Source: Salinicoccus sesuvii
GTDB taxonomy: Bacteria; Bacillota; Bacilli; Staphylococcales; Salinicoccaceae
Length of the DNA: 64,000 nucleotides
NCBI RefSeq assembly: GCF_042648145.1
Contig: NZ_JBHRWV010000002.1
Location: forward strand, 62,001-126,000
Reading direction: 5' to 3'
How positions within the stretch are numbered: the stretch's first letter is position 1; each line of letters starts with the position of its first letter. The notes beneath the pieces are model-generated. The model was not told where the DNA came from, searched no databases, and saw only the letters and a program-made list of their open reading frames with translations. This document shows positions 7,562 through 15,743 of this stretch, one piece after another. Position numbers and translations under genes: made by a program.

Positions 7562-7906
7562 ATGCCATCGGAAACAAAGTTTGAAGACCTGCGCGAGTAT
7601 CTCATAAAAAAACTCGGCGAAGATAACACGCTACATGCAGATAAAGTTGATCGATATATATCGCTTCTGAAACTCTTCCATGAGATTGACGAAGATATCG
7701 AAAACCAAAAGCGTATGGTCGTCACGGAAAATGGTGCGCAGCGTTTCATAAAACCCCACCCTGGCATCGAGCAGAAAATCAAATTGAACAAAGAACTGTT
7801 GAGTATCGAAGAATCTTTCGGTTTCCATCGCAAGCTGAAAGATAAAGAGAATGAAGAGGAACGGCCAACGAAGAGACGCAAGGGTGGGTTACTTGATTCA
7901 ACATAG
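7562..7906 (+). CDS. Terminase small subunit, P27 family
   Basis: DNA-recognition subunit of the packaging motor, 114 aa. The mainly helical sequence with YISLLKLFHEIDEDIENQK and IKPHPGIEQKIKLNKELLSIEESFG matches P27-type small terminases, where the P-H-P-x-I-x-x-x segment is conserved. The ATG at 7562 is preferred over the in-frame GTG six bases earlier because the GGGGGG tract is then correctly spaced. Its end overlaps the large subunit reading frame. Confidence 0.85.
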   Translation: MPSETKFEDLREYLIKKLGEDNTLHADKVDRYISLLKLFHEIDEDIENQKRMVVTENGAQRFIKPHPGIEQKIKLNKELLSIEESFGFHRKLKDKENEEERPTKRRKGGLLDST

Positions 7907-9530
7907 GTTTTTCGATGATTATGTCAAGGCTTGGAAAACCGGAAAGATTGTACTCAACAAAGAACGAATATTATTGATCGCGTATCTCGAAAAAAATATT
8001 ATGACGCGCGACGACTTGTACTTCGATGAACAGAAAATTGATGACTATATCGCATATACGGAAAAGTTCTTCTTCAAGACAGCTGCCTATCAGAGATTCA
8101 TCGTCCCCTTTATATTTTTGTATGAAGAGGATACCGGCGAACCATACTTCGATGAATTCTTCATTACCATCGGTCGGGGCGGCGGCAAGAACGGCTTCCT
8201 ATCATCGCTTGGTGGGTTCCTGATTTCAGACCTTCACGGCGTTGAGAATTACGATATATCCATCGTGGCCAACAGTGAGGACCAGGCGCGTACTAGCTTT
8301 GACGAAGTGCACAAGATGATTTACGACAACAGTCTGGATGACATCTACTACAACAAAAAGTCCATTATCAGGAACTATGATACGAATAGCACATTGCGCT
8401 TCCGCACATCCAACGCAAAGACAAAGGATGGCGGGCGTGAGGGTGCTATTTTTTATGACGAAATTCATTTCTTTGAGAATGGTGAAATAGTGGATGTCTT
8501 CTCCGGTGGTCTTGGTAAGGTCTCCGGTGGTCGAGAATTCAAGGTCGGTACGAACGGTACACTGCGCGAAGGCTACTATGATGAAATGCTTAAACGGTCC
8601 ATGGCAATACTCAAAGGAGAAGTTTTGGACGAGCGTCTCTTCCCATTCATCTCTCGGTTGGACAATGTAAAGGAGATGGAAAAGCCGGAACTCTGGTCGA
8701 AGGCAAACCCGATGCTGGATGAAGATACATCCTATGCTCGAATACTTCAAGGCAAGATCATGCGGGATTATAAAAAGTTGAAGCGGGCACCAAGTGGCCG
8801 CCTGGCATTCATCTCCAAACGTATGAACCTGCCGGAAGTGGACATGCAGAAATCGGTAGCAAGCAAAGACGAGATGGATGCAACCGCCCGCCCGATTCCG
8901 GATACGACATATATGCCTGGGGTCTTCTCTCTCGACTTCGCAAGTATTCGCGACTTTGCTGCAGTCGGTGCGCTTTTCAAAGACAACAATACCGGCGACT
9001 ATATCTGGAAGACACACTCGTTTGCGCTACGAAACTATCTGGATGCAGCAAAGCTTGAACCGCCGATTGAAGAGTGGGCGCATGAGGGCTTGCTGACGAT
9101 TCTGGAAGAGCCATCAATTAATCCGCGCCACGTCGTCAACTGGTTTGTAGAAATGCGCGAAGAGACCGGCATCAATATCATATGCGCGGATAACTACAAA
9201 ATGGAGTTCATCCGGCCATTACTTGAAGCGGAAGGCTTTGAAGTCAATACAATACGCAATCCGCGTGCCAGTCACGCGCTCCTATCGTCTCGTGTAGAGG
9301 ATATGTTTGCGAATCATAAAATCATTTACGGAGAGAATCCACTCATGCGCTGGTACACATGGAACGTGTACGTAAATGTGAAGAAAGACGGCAATCGTGA
9401 GTATTTGAAAAAGGATGAGCATCGCAGAAAAACGGATGGCTTTATGGCACTGATTCATGCGCTTTATCTGTCTGCAGAACATTTGGACATAGAAGAATCG
9501 GAATTTATGCTCGATGAGCTCGTGTTCTAG
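7851..9530 (+). CDS. terL: Terminase large subunit
   Basis: ATPase-nuclease that pumps DNA into the prohead and cuts the concatemer. The ATPase domain shows a Walker A variant GRGGGKNG (residues 108-115) and Walker B AIFYDEIHFF with Asp203-Glu204. The C-terminal RNase H-like nuclease shows FSLDFASIRDFAAVG, then ICADNYKMEFIRP and a final DGFMALIHALYLS with its metal-binding Asp. The length of 559 aa is usual. The start is uncertain: the ATG gives a 56-base overlap with the small subunit gene; GTG at 7884 or TTG at 7893 would give a shorter overlap and a protein starting near VGYLIQHRFFDDY. Confidence 0.93.
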   Translation: MKRNGQRRDARVGYLIQHRFFDDYVKAWKTGKIVLNKERILLIAYLEKNIMTRDDLYFDEQKIDDYIAYTEKFFFKTAAYQRFIVPFIFLYEEDTGEPYFDEFFITIGRGGGKNGFLSSLGGFLISDLHGVENYDISIVANSEDQARTSFDEVHKMIYDNSLDDIYYNKKSIIRNYDTNSTLRFRTSNAKTKDGGREGAIFYDEIHFFENGEIVDVFSGGLGKVSGGREFKVGTNGTLREGYYDEMLKRSMAILKGEVLDERLFPFISRLDNVKEMEKPELWSKANPMLDEDTSYARILQGKIMRDYKKLKRAPSGRLAFISKRMNLPEVDMQKSVASKDEMDATARPIPDTTYMPGVFSLDFASIRDFAAVGALFKDNNTGDYIWKTHSFALRNYLDAAKLEPPIEEWAHEGLLTILEEPSINPRHVVNWFVEMREETGINIICADNYKMEFIRPLLEAEGFEVNTIRNPRASHALLSSRVEDMFANHKIIYGENPLMRWYTWNVYVNVKKDGNREYLKKDEHRRKTDGFMALIHALYLSAEHLDIEESEFMLDELVF

Positions 9531-9541
9531 GAGGTGAAATA

Positions 9542-10684
9542 TTGGGATTTTTAGATGATGTATTTAAACGAAATAGCGAACTGGATTGGATGTACGATCT
9601 TGAGCTTCTGGGTGAAAAGTCGGACCAGGTGTACTTGAAGAATTTAGCCATACAAATCTGCATCAATAAAATTGCAAGCACCATCAGTCAATCAAAATTC
9701 GAAGTGACTACCGATGACGAAGAGAATCGGAATGGCCTGATATACCTGCTGAACCATCGAGCGAATAAGAATATGAACGCCACCCGATTCTGGCAAAGAT
9801 TCATCTACAAGCTTGTCTATGACAATGAAGTTTTGGTCATAGTTACTGACGACGAAGAACTGTTGATTGCAGACGAATTTGAGCAAACGGAATATGCACT
9901 TTTTGAAGATACATTTAAGAACGTTATTGCGAAGAATTATGAATACAAACGGACTTTTCGGATGAGCGAGGTCATTTACTTAGATTACGCCAACGAAAAG
10001 ATGTCTGGCATCATCGATGGTTTGTTCGAAAACTATGGAGAACTGTTTGGAAGAATGATTGCACATCAGATGCACGCCAATCAGATCCGTGCCACTTTAC
10101 CAATTAAAATGATTGCGGGCAAGGGTGATGATGCGAAGGAGAAAGCTCAATCCTACCTTAACAAGATTACGGAGTCATTTCGTAACAATGCTTTTGCAGT
10201 AGCGCCTTTGCAGGACGGAATGGATTATAAGGAGCATTCTGGGAACTCGAAAACGCAATCTGTCGAAGAGATCAACAAGGCGACAAATGGCTTTGTCGAT
10301 AAGGTCGCCATGGCGCTTAGCATACCGAAGTCACTGATCTATGGTGACATGGCGGACACGAAGGAAGCCAGTAAGAATTACATGCGCTTCTGTATCAATC
10401 CGCTGGTCAAACAGATCAAAGATGAATTCAACTCGACGTTCTTCGAGAAAACAGAAATTCTCAATGGAGACGGGATAGACATTCGACCGCTATCGATAGA
10501 ATCCATATTTGAACGTGCAGAAGCGATTGACAAACTAATTTCCAGTGGTGCATTTACGCCGAATGAAGTGCGGAAAGAAGCTGGGAAGGATAAGGTGGAT
10601 GATCCAAAAATGGATGAGTTCTACATGACGAAGAACTACCAACAAGTAAATGAAATGACATCGAGAGGGGGTGAGAATGAATGA
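9542..10684 (+). CDS. Portal protein, HK97 family
   Basis: Forms the dodecameric ring through which DNA enters and leaves the head. The start is TTG, supported by AGGAGGTGA seven bases upstream; no in-frame ATG gives a better fit. Family signatures include LAIQICINKIASTISQSKFEV near the N terminus, a crown region around YKEHSGNSKTQSVEE, and AMALSIPKSLIYGDMAD followed by FCINPLVKQIKDEFNSTFFE. The 380-aa length is normal. It overlaps the protease gene by four bases (ATGA). Confidence 0.92.
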   Translation: MGFLDDVFKRNSELDWMYDLELLGEKSDQVYLKNLAIQICINKIASTISQSKFEVTTDDEENRNGLIYLLNHRANKNMNATRFWQRFIYKLVYDNEVLVIVTDDEELLIADEFEQTEYALFEDTFKNVIAKNYEYKRTFRMSEVIYLDYANEKMSGIIDGLFENYGELFGRMIAHQMHANQIRATLPIKMIAGKGDDAKEKAQSYLNKITESFRNNAFAVAPLQDGMDYKEHSGNSKTQSVEEINKATNGFVDKVAMALSIPKSLIYGDMADTKEASKNYMRFCINPLVKQIKDEFNSTFFEKTEILNGDGIDIRPLSIESIFERAEAIDKLISSGAFTPNEVRKEAGKDKVDDPKMDEFYMTKNYQQVNEMTSRGGENE

Positions 10685-11457
10685 AGAAGGAGCAGCTCAT
10701 TAAAAATGGGATGAAGTACAAATTTCAGAATGAAGTGCAGGATGGGCAGCACATTCTCACGCTCTCCGGCGTCGTAGCTAAACCGAGCCTTTGGGACATG
10801 ATTATGGAAACCGAAACAATTAATGCTCAAGATGTTGCCAGCGCGCTCGACGATGTTGAAACAGACATTCTGGTTCGCATCAATAGTGGGGGCGGAGACG
10901 TGTTTGAAGGTATCGAGATCTACAACTATCTCAAAAATCATCAGTCCAAAGTTACTGTAGAAGTCACGGCCTTGGCAGCAAGCGCAGCTTCTATCATTGC
11001 GATGGCCGGCGATGAAGTGATCATGGATACAGGGTCTTCCCTGATGATTCACCAGGCCTCCACTTTCGCTTGGGGTGACAAAGTCGAACTGAAGAAAGCG
11101 ATCAATGCGCTCGAGACAATCGACGGTTCCCTAGTCGATATCTACAACGAACGCACAGGCATCGAGAAGTCAGAGCTCGATGGACTGCTTACTGGTGAAA
11201 CCTGGTTTACTGCTGATGAAGCAGTCAATAAAGGCTTTGCAGACCGTAAATCTAGCAGACGCGCGCCTGAAATGGTTGAGACACCTGAAGAAGACGAAGG
11301 AGTTACAGCAACAGCGAAACATGAAATGTCCGACGAACTAAAGGAAATGTTCGATGCCATGAACGAAAAGATTGCAACGCTTACAGAAAATAAAATTGAA
11401 GATCCCAAACAAAAGGAACCTCAAGCCAAAACAGGCTTTGAGAGGTACTTATTTTAA
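10681..11457 (+). CDS. ClpP-like prohead maturation protease
   Basis: Serine protease that removes the scaffolding segment of the capsid protein during head maturation. It has a ClpP fold: RINSGGGDVFEGIEIYNYL, the nucleophile region ALAASAASIIAMAG (Ser101 most likely), His124 in MIHQ, and Asp153. A linker and a roughly 70-residue acidic C-terminal tail follow. It is coupled to the portal by an ATGA overlap and precedes the major capsid gene, the normal HK97 order. Confidence 0.92.
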   Translation: MKKEQLIKNGMKYKFQNEVQDGQHILTLSGVVAKPSLWDMIMETETINAQDVASALDDVETDILVRINSGGGDVFEGIEIYNYLKNHQSKVTVEVTALAASAASIIAMAGDEVIMDTGSSLMIHQASTFAWGDKVELKKAINALETIDGSLVDIYNERTGIEKSELDGLLTGETWFTADEAVNKGFADRKSSRRAPEMVETPEEDEGVTATAKHEMSDELKEMFDAMNEKIATLTENKIEDPKQKEPQAKTGFERYLF

Positions 11458-11476
11458 TTTATAGGAGGAATTATTA

Positions 11477-12637
11477 ATGGTTATTAAATTCGGAGAAAAA
11501 ATGAAAAACTACCAAGATAAGAAGAAAGCTTTTGCAGACACAGTGAAAAACGGGGCAGACCAAGAGAAACAGGACGAAGCCTTCGGCGAAATGATGGACG
11601 CTCTGACTGCAGACCTTACTCAAGAAGTTAAAGCTGGAATCGCCGATGAAAATTATGATTCCAACGTTCTTATCGCTCGCGGAGTAAATCAGCTTACGAA
11701 CGAAGAGAAAAAGTTCTATAACGAACTGGTAACTGACGTCGGTTACAAAGATGACAAGCTCCTACCAGAAACAATTATCAGCCGCGTATTCGAAGAGATT
11801 GAAACGGAGCACCCATTCTTGGGCGCAATCAACATTCAGAATATGGGAATTAAAACGCGCATTATCGAATCTGAACCGGAAGGCCAGGTCGTCTGGGGCA
11901 AACTCTTCGGAGAGATTAAAGGTCAGCTGGATGCAGTCTTTACTGAAAAAGACCTTACACTTTCCAAAGCAACTTGCTATGTTGTGGTGCCTAAAGATCT
12001 GAAAGATTCTGGCGTAACCTGGGTGGATGCTTTTGTTCGTGCACAGATCCGCGAAGCATATGCAGTCGCATTCGAAAAGATGGCCATCCTCGGTAATGGG
12101 CGCAATGTCAACGAACCTGTCGGCATGATGAAAAACATTAACCGTGAAACCGGTGCAGTAGAAGACAAAGCGGTATCAGGCACACTGACTTTTGCTGATG
12201 CAGATACTTCTATCACTGAGATGCGCGACATCCTGGTGAACCTCTCTGTAAGTGAAAAAGGAAAGCCAGTAAGGGTTAAAGGCAATGTTGTCATTGCTGT
12301 CAATCCGACAGATTCCCTGTATGCAGAAGCAAGTTTCATGAGATTGAACAACAACGCCGCATTTGTGGCCCCAACGCCATTTAATGTCGTGTTCGTAGAG
12401 AATGAGTTTGTCGCTTCAGGTAAGGCTGTACCATTCGTTAAAAACAGATACACGATGGGTATCGCTGGTGACAGGATTACGCGCGTTTATGACCAGACGC
12501 TTGCCATTGAAGACTGTGACCTCTACACCACTAAACAGTTCGCTTATGGCGAGCCAAAGGATAACAAGTCTTCAGCAGTTTACGACCTCGCAATCGACGG
12601 TATGCCGGCGCCGGAAGAAACACCTACCGGCGCGTAA
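11477..12637 (+). CDS. Major capsid protein, HK97 fold
   Basis: Shell-forming protein of 386 aa, about the usual length of the phage capsid family. The first 100 or so residues are charged and helical and probably act as the cleavable delta/scaffold domain (no separate scaffold gene is present). The mature part carries the typical capsid signatures: LLPETIISRVFEEIETEHPFL, FEKMAILGNGRNVNEPVG, and KNRYTMGIAGDRITRVYDQT near the C terminus. GGAGGAATTATTA before the ATG is a strong ribosome binding site. Confidence 0.92.
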   Translation: MVIKFGEKMKNYQDKKKAFADTVKNGADQEKQDEAFGEMMDALTADLTQEVKAGIADENYDSNVLIARGVNQLTNEEKKFYNELVTDVGYKDDKLLPETIISRVFEEIETEHPFLGAINIQNMGIKTRIIESEPEGQVVWGKLFGEIKGQLDAVFTEKDLTLSKATCYVVVPKDLKDSGVTWVDAFVRAQIREAYAVAFEKMAILGNGRNVNEPVGMMKNINRETGAVEDKAVSGTLTFADADTSITEMRDILVNLSVSEKGKPVRVKGNVVIAVNPTDSLYAEASFMRLNNNAAFVAPTPFNVVFVENEFVASGKAVPFVKNRYTMGIAGDRITRVYDQTLAIEDCDLYTTKQFAYGEPKDNKSSAVYDLAIDGMPAPEETPTGA

Positions 12638-12678
12638 TTGCAGATGAAGCAATGCACAAAGAAAGCGGGTGATCCAGA

Positions 12679-12972
12679 ATGAAACCTGAAGAGGTTCCAG
12701 TAGAAATGCTCGAAGACTTCAAAGCGCGCATGAGAATATTTCACAAGACGGAGGACAAGAACCTTAGACGGTTGTTGTCCTCTTCTTATGCAGCGGTCCA
12801 GTCGACATGTGGGAAATTCGACATCAAAAACAATATCGAAGGCGAGGAACTCGTATTCGAACGTGCCAGGTACGCTTATTACGATTCTGTCGAGTTTTTC
12901 GAACCAAACTTCGTGAGACGATTGCACGCATTCGGGATGTCATTGGTGGTGTTGGAAGATGAAACAGTTTAA
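12679..12972 (+). CDS. Head-tail connector protein (gp6-like)
   Basis: A 97-aa mostly helical protein right after the capsid gene, in the position of the adaptor that docks on the portal. The segment AVQSTCGKFDIK followed by ELVFERARYAYYDSVEFFEPNF resembles the DNA-packaging/connector family seen in HK97-type phages. It overlaps the next gene by 14 bases. Confidence 0.7.
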   Translation: MKPEEVPVEMLEDFKARMRIFHKTEDKNLRRLLSSSYAAVQSTCGKFDIKNNIEGEELVFERARYAYYDSVEFFEPNFVRRLHAFGMSLVVLEDETV

Positions 12973-13321
12973 AGTGCCGCAGATATCAACAGGTGATCTT
13001 GACAAGCCTGTTGATTTTTTTGTGATCAAAACATCGAGTGGACCTGAAGCGCATGGAAGTGGTGGCGAAGAATTGCTCTATCACTGCATGGCAGATGTGT
13101 ACGAATCATCAATGAAAGACATTACACGCAATGATGTTTCCAGCGCTCGGAAAATGGTGACGATAAAAATTCGCGATACAGTCGGGGGATACCTTCCTCA
13201 AAATACGCACAGTTTCAGAATCAACCACTACAAGTATCCCAGAGACTACCAGGTCATAGATGTGGCGCCTGACACTTCTGAAGCAGGTTTCATGAAGGTG
13301 ATTGGTGAATCTCATGACTAA
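12959..13321 (+). CDS. Head closure (head-tail joining) protein
   Basis: A 120-aa beta-rich protein in the place of the SPP1 gp16-type stopper. Typical family features are KPVDFFVIKTSSGP, then MADVYESSMKDITR and a late HSFRINHYKYPRDYQVIDVAPD strand pair, the latter being the conserved end of this family. It overlaps the adaptor gene by 14 bases. Confidence 0.72.
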   Translation: MKQFKVPQISTGDLDKPVDFFVIKTSSGPEAHGSGGEELLYHCMADVYESSMKDITRNDVSSARKMVTIKIRDTVGGYLPQNTHSFRINHYKYPRDYQVIDVAPDTSEAGFMKVIGESHD

Positions 13322-13341
13322 TAGAAAGTAGGTGTCGCACG

Positions 13342-13755
13342 ATGTTCAAGTTTGAATTGAAAGGCGTTGAACAGACGATTCAGGACCTGGAAGCGCACTT
13401 CAGTCCTGCAGCATTACTCAAAGCTAAAGACAAGGCGCTCACCAAGGGTGCCGAATTCTTGAAGGACAAGCTCTATATCATGCTCGATCAGACCAAGGAT
13501 ACAGGAGCGGCGCGAGATGAGCTGACGTTTAGCAAACCGCAATGGATTGATGGAGAGCGTGTAATTACGCTGCACTGGCGTGGAAATAAAGACAGATACC
13601 GTGTCATACATTTAATCGAAAATGGCTTCTACGATCGTAGCGGTAATTTTAAGAAACCAGAGGGCTATGGACAGATTGAAAATGTACTGGCTGCCAATAG
13701 AGTAGAATATATCAAGATTGTGGCTGATGAACTGCAACGGCAGATTGCGGGGTGA
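13342..13755 (+). CDS. HK97 gp10-like tail completion protein
   Basis: A 137-aa member of the HK97-gp10/SPP1 gp17-like group that attaches the tail to the head. Visible signatures are the N-terminal LKGVEQTIQDLEAHF helix, TKGAEFLKDKLYIML, then VITLHWRGNKDRYRVIHLIENG, in which the H-L-I-E-x-G motif is the family hallmark. It sits between the head closure and tail terminator genes as expected. Confidence 0.82.
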   Translation: MFKFELKGVEQTIQDLEAHFSPAALLKAKDKALTKGAEFLKDKLYIMLDQTKDTGAARDELTFSKPQWIDGERVITLHWRGNKDRYRVIHLIENGFYDRSGNFKKPEGYGQIENVLAANRVEYIKIVADELQRQIAG

Positions 13756-13759
13756 CTGA

Positions 13760-14164
13760 GTGGATATTTTAAGCGACATCTACAACCTGATTAAAGACGA
13801 CCCACCGCTTGTTGAACATGTCGGCTCGAACTACAAGTACAACGTGATGCCGGATGTTTCCGACATCGATACTGCTTATATTGTCATTACACCTGTCGTC
13901 AATGGCACGCCTGTCAGTTATGCCGATGGCAAACGTATTGCAGATGCCAAGTCTGCCCGTGTTGATATGCTACTTAAAGCCTCAGCCATCACATCAGACA
14001 ATCCACGATTAATTATCCAGAACATCATGGAGCGCATCGCAGATATTCTCGATGACCATCACTATGGCCAAACCGCGAACTTTGCGCCTGAGTATGACAA
14101 GGACCACAAGCTTTATCGCGAAACGAGAAGTTTCGAAACAAACTATTATAGGAGTGATTATTAA
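13760..14164 (+). CDS. Probable tail terminator protein
   Basis: A 134-aa protein starting at GTG. The order (head closure, gp10, this gene, major tail protein) matches the tail terminator position of siphophages. DILSDIYNLIKDDPPLVEHVG and IDTAYIVITPVVNGTP fit that fold, which is an alpha-beta sandwich with weak sequence conservation. The assignment rests more on order than on motifs. Its stop overlaps the first base of the next ATG. Confidence 0.65.
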   Translation: MDILSDIYNLIKDDPPLVEHVGSNYKYNVMPDVSDIDTAYIVITPVVNGTPVSYADGKRIADAKSARVDMLLKASAITSDNPRLIIQNIMERIADILDDHHYGQTANFAPEYDKDHKLYRETRSFETNYYRSDY

Positions 14165-14778
14165 TGGCTATGGAACAAGCAAAAACACCAAAAGCATATA
14201 TCAATATTAAGGATCTCGGTTTTGCGCCGATTACCGGAGAAGATGGAACGACTGTCACTTACGGCTCACCAATTCAGACACGAGGCATGAAGACAGTAGG
14301 TCTGCCTGCAGGTGGAGAAATCGCCGTTGCATGGGCTGACGGTGCGCCGATTGAATCTGCAGTCGGAGACGGAGAACCTTCCCTGACATTCGGCCTACAC
14401 GAACTGTCTCCAGAAATCGAGAAGATGATTTTCAATGTGACGTTTGACCAGGATGGCATTGCCGAAGAGAAGTGGGGACATCAGCCAACGCCAGTTGCCG
14501 TATGGTTCAAGTCTGAACGTCTCGACGGTACTTATCGCTGGACCGGATTTAAAAAGGTACTCTTCGCGCCACCTGAAGAAGAACGCTCAGCAAAAGAGGG
14601 CACAATCGAATTCGGCGACAAATCGATTGAAGGACGTATCATGAAAGTCGATGGGTCGGATGCGAAGAAAGTTATGGCCGATTCTCGTGAAGTTGGAGAA
14701 ACAGGCACATTCAACGACGACACATTCTTCCAACGTCTACTCGGCGATGCTTATGTAGCAGATCCTGCAGGCGCGTAA
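14164..14778 (+). CDS. Major tail protein
   Basis: Tube-forming protein of 204 aa, the phi13-type tail protein common in staphylococcal siphophages. Beta-rich, with a conserved YGSPIQTRGMKTVGLPAGG segment, a SPEIEKMIFNV helix and LDGTYRWTGFKKVLFAPPEE. The strong ribosome binding site AGGAGTG precedes it. High expression is likely. Confidence 0.85.
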   Translation: MAMEQAKTPKAYINIKDLGFAPITGEDGTTVTYGSPIQTRGMKTVGLPAGGEIAVAWADGAPIESAVGDGEPSLTFGLHELSPEIEKMIFNVTFDQDGIAEEKWGHQPTPVAVWFKSERLDGTYRWTGFKKVLFAPPEEERSAKEGTIEFGDKSIEGRIMKVDGSDAKKVMADSREVGETGTFNDDTFFQRLLGDAYVADPAGA

Positions 14779-14810
14779 ATCATAAATCTAATTGAAAAGG
14801 ATGATTAATC

Positions 14811-15029
14811 ATGGCAAAAGCCGAAGAAAACAAAAAGACAGAAGAAGCGAAAGATCTTCGTTACGTAGTCGTTAAAGATTTTAAAGACCTAAAAGACAAC
14901 GATCATATCTACAAAGAAGGACATGTTTATCCGCGTAATAATAAGAAAGCAGATCCAGTTCGTGTAGAAGAGTTGTCCACCACAAAGAACAAGCGCAAAG
15001 AAGTACTGATTAAGGTCAAGGGAGAGTAG
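14811..15029 (+). CDS. Small basic phage protein between tail tube and chaperone genes
   Basis: A 72-aa Lys/Glu-rich protein with an SH3-like middle (VVVKDFKDLKDNDHIYKEGH, then VYPR). Similar short proteins with a D-x-x-D-x-x-x-x-Y-x-x-G pattern occur in tail modules of Gram-positive phages, sometimes annotated only as hypothetical. The last codons overlap the stem of a terminator. Function unknown. Confidence 0.6.
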   Translation: MAKAEENKKTEEAKDLRYVVVKDFKDLKDNDHIYKEGHVYPRNNKKADPVRVEELSTTKNKRKEVLIKVKGE

Positions 15030-15050
15030 GGGAACCTGCTCTCTTTTTTT
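15022..15050 (+). terminator. Terminator inside the tail operon, before the tail chaperone gene
   Basis: GAGAGTAGG-GGAA-CCTGCTCTC with one G-T pair, followed by seven T residues. It overlaps the end of the upstream small gene and precedes the tail chaperone gene on the same strand. Confidence 0.8.
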
Positions 15051-15078
15051 ATACATCAAATCATAGAGGAGAATTTAA

Positions 15079-15498
15079 ATGGCGAACAAACTGAAAAGAA
15101 ACTATATCCAACTGGTGACAGGTGTTAAAGAAAACGGCGAACCGGAATTTGAAACATTTCTGACACCACACTTCATTCCTGCTGATATATGGTACGAGTG
15201 CATGGATGTTTTGGACGAAGTAGAAACAATGGAAGAGAAAATGAACGCAGAGCGTAAGGCTGCCGAAGAATCTGGGGAAGCTGGAAACTTAATGTCGAGC
15301 GCACGAATGATGAAAAAGCAAGGTGAATTGCTCACTGACGCCGTAGTCAAGATTTACGACGGACAATTCGACAAGAAGGATATCAGGAAAAAATATCATG
15401 CTCCGGATTTTGTTGAGGGACTACAGAAACAAGTCGAGTTCATTGCTATGGGACAACAGGATGCAGCAACAAAAAAGTTCGTGGAGAGTCAAAGCTAA
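15079..15498 (+). CDS. Tail assembly chaperone, gpG-like
   Basis: A 139-aa chaperone that coats the tape measure protein before tail polymerisation. The helical sequence LTPHFIPADIWYECMDVLDE and VVKIYDGQFDKKDIRKKYH fits the staphylococcal and Listeria gpG-type family. Close to its 3' end, the codons ACA AAA AAG create a slippery heptamer A AAA AAG at 15471-15477, from which a fraction of ribosomes should shift to -1 and make the longer gpGT form. The next gene is the tape measure, the normal order. Confidence 0.85.
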   Translation: MANKLKRNYIQLVTGVKENGEPEFETFLTPHFIPADIWYECMDVLDEVETMEEKMNAERKAAEESGEAGNLMSSARMMKKQGELLTDAVVKIYDGQFDKKDIRKKYHAPDFVEGLQKQVEFIAMGQQDAATKKFVESQS

Positions 15499-15698
15499 AC
15501 GCTGAAGACTTTTCTTGGCGCAGACAACGCGAACACCTGGAACAAGTCTTCAAGGAAGGCGTGAAGGAGGGCAAAGATATAAACGAAATGTTGAAAATGC
15601 CGATGAACTTCATGTTGTCCATCCTGGATGAAAAGAATAAGGCGATGGCGCCAGAGGACGAGGAAAGAGCACTCGATCGTTTCCTCGACTCAATTTAG
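15079..15698 (+). CDS. Tail assembly chaperone gpGT, made by -1 frameshift (join 15079..15477, 15477..15698)
   Basis: Slipping back one base at A AAA AAG (15471-15477) leads into an open frame that adds about 73 residues beginning VRGESKLNAEDFSW and ending DEERALDRFLDSI, before TAG at 15696-15698. The extension is helical and acidic, as in other gpT domains, and has no start codon or ribosome binding site of its own at its beginning, so fusion is the only sensible way to translate it. The total product is about 206 aa. gpGT binds the tape measure through the T part. The heptamer and open frame are seen; frameshift use is inferred from the conserved strategy of siphophages. Confidence 0.8.
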
Positions 15699-15724
15699 CA
15701 CTCTTCAGGAGTGCTTTTTATTTT
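15697..15724 (+). terminator. Terminator between gpGT and the tape measure gene
   Basis: AGCACTC-TTCAG-GAGTGCT followed by TTTTATTTT. The stem begins within the TAG of the gpGT frame. It is a second hairpin inside the late operon and may lower tape measure expression relative to the tube. Confidence 0.75.
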
Positions 15725-15743
15725 GTCAGAAAGGAGGTAACTC

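Noticed and set aside
8226..9017. A 263-codon open frame on the - strand inside the large terminase gene
   Set aside because: Antisense shadow of a well-supported terminase; no ribosome binding site and composition of a non-coding frame (Cys/His-rich).
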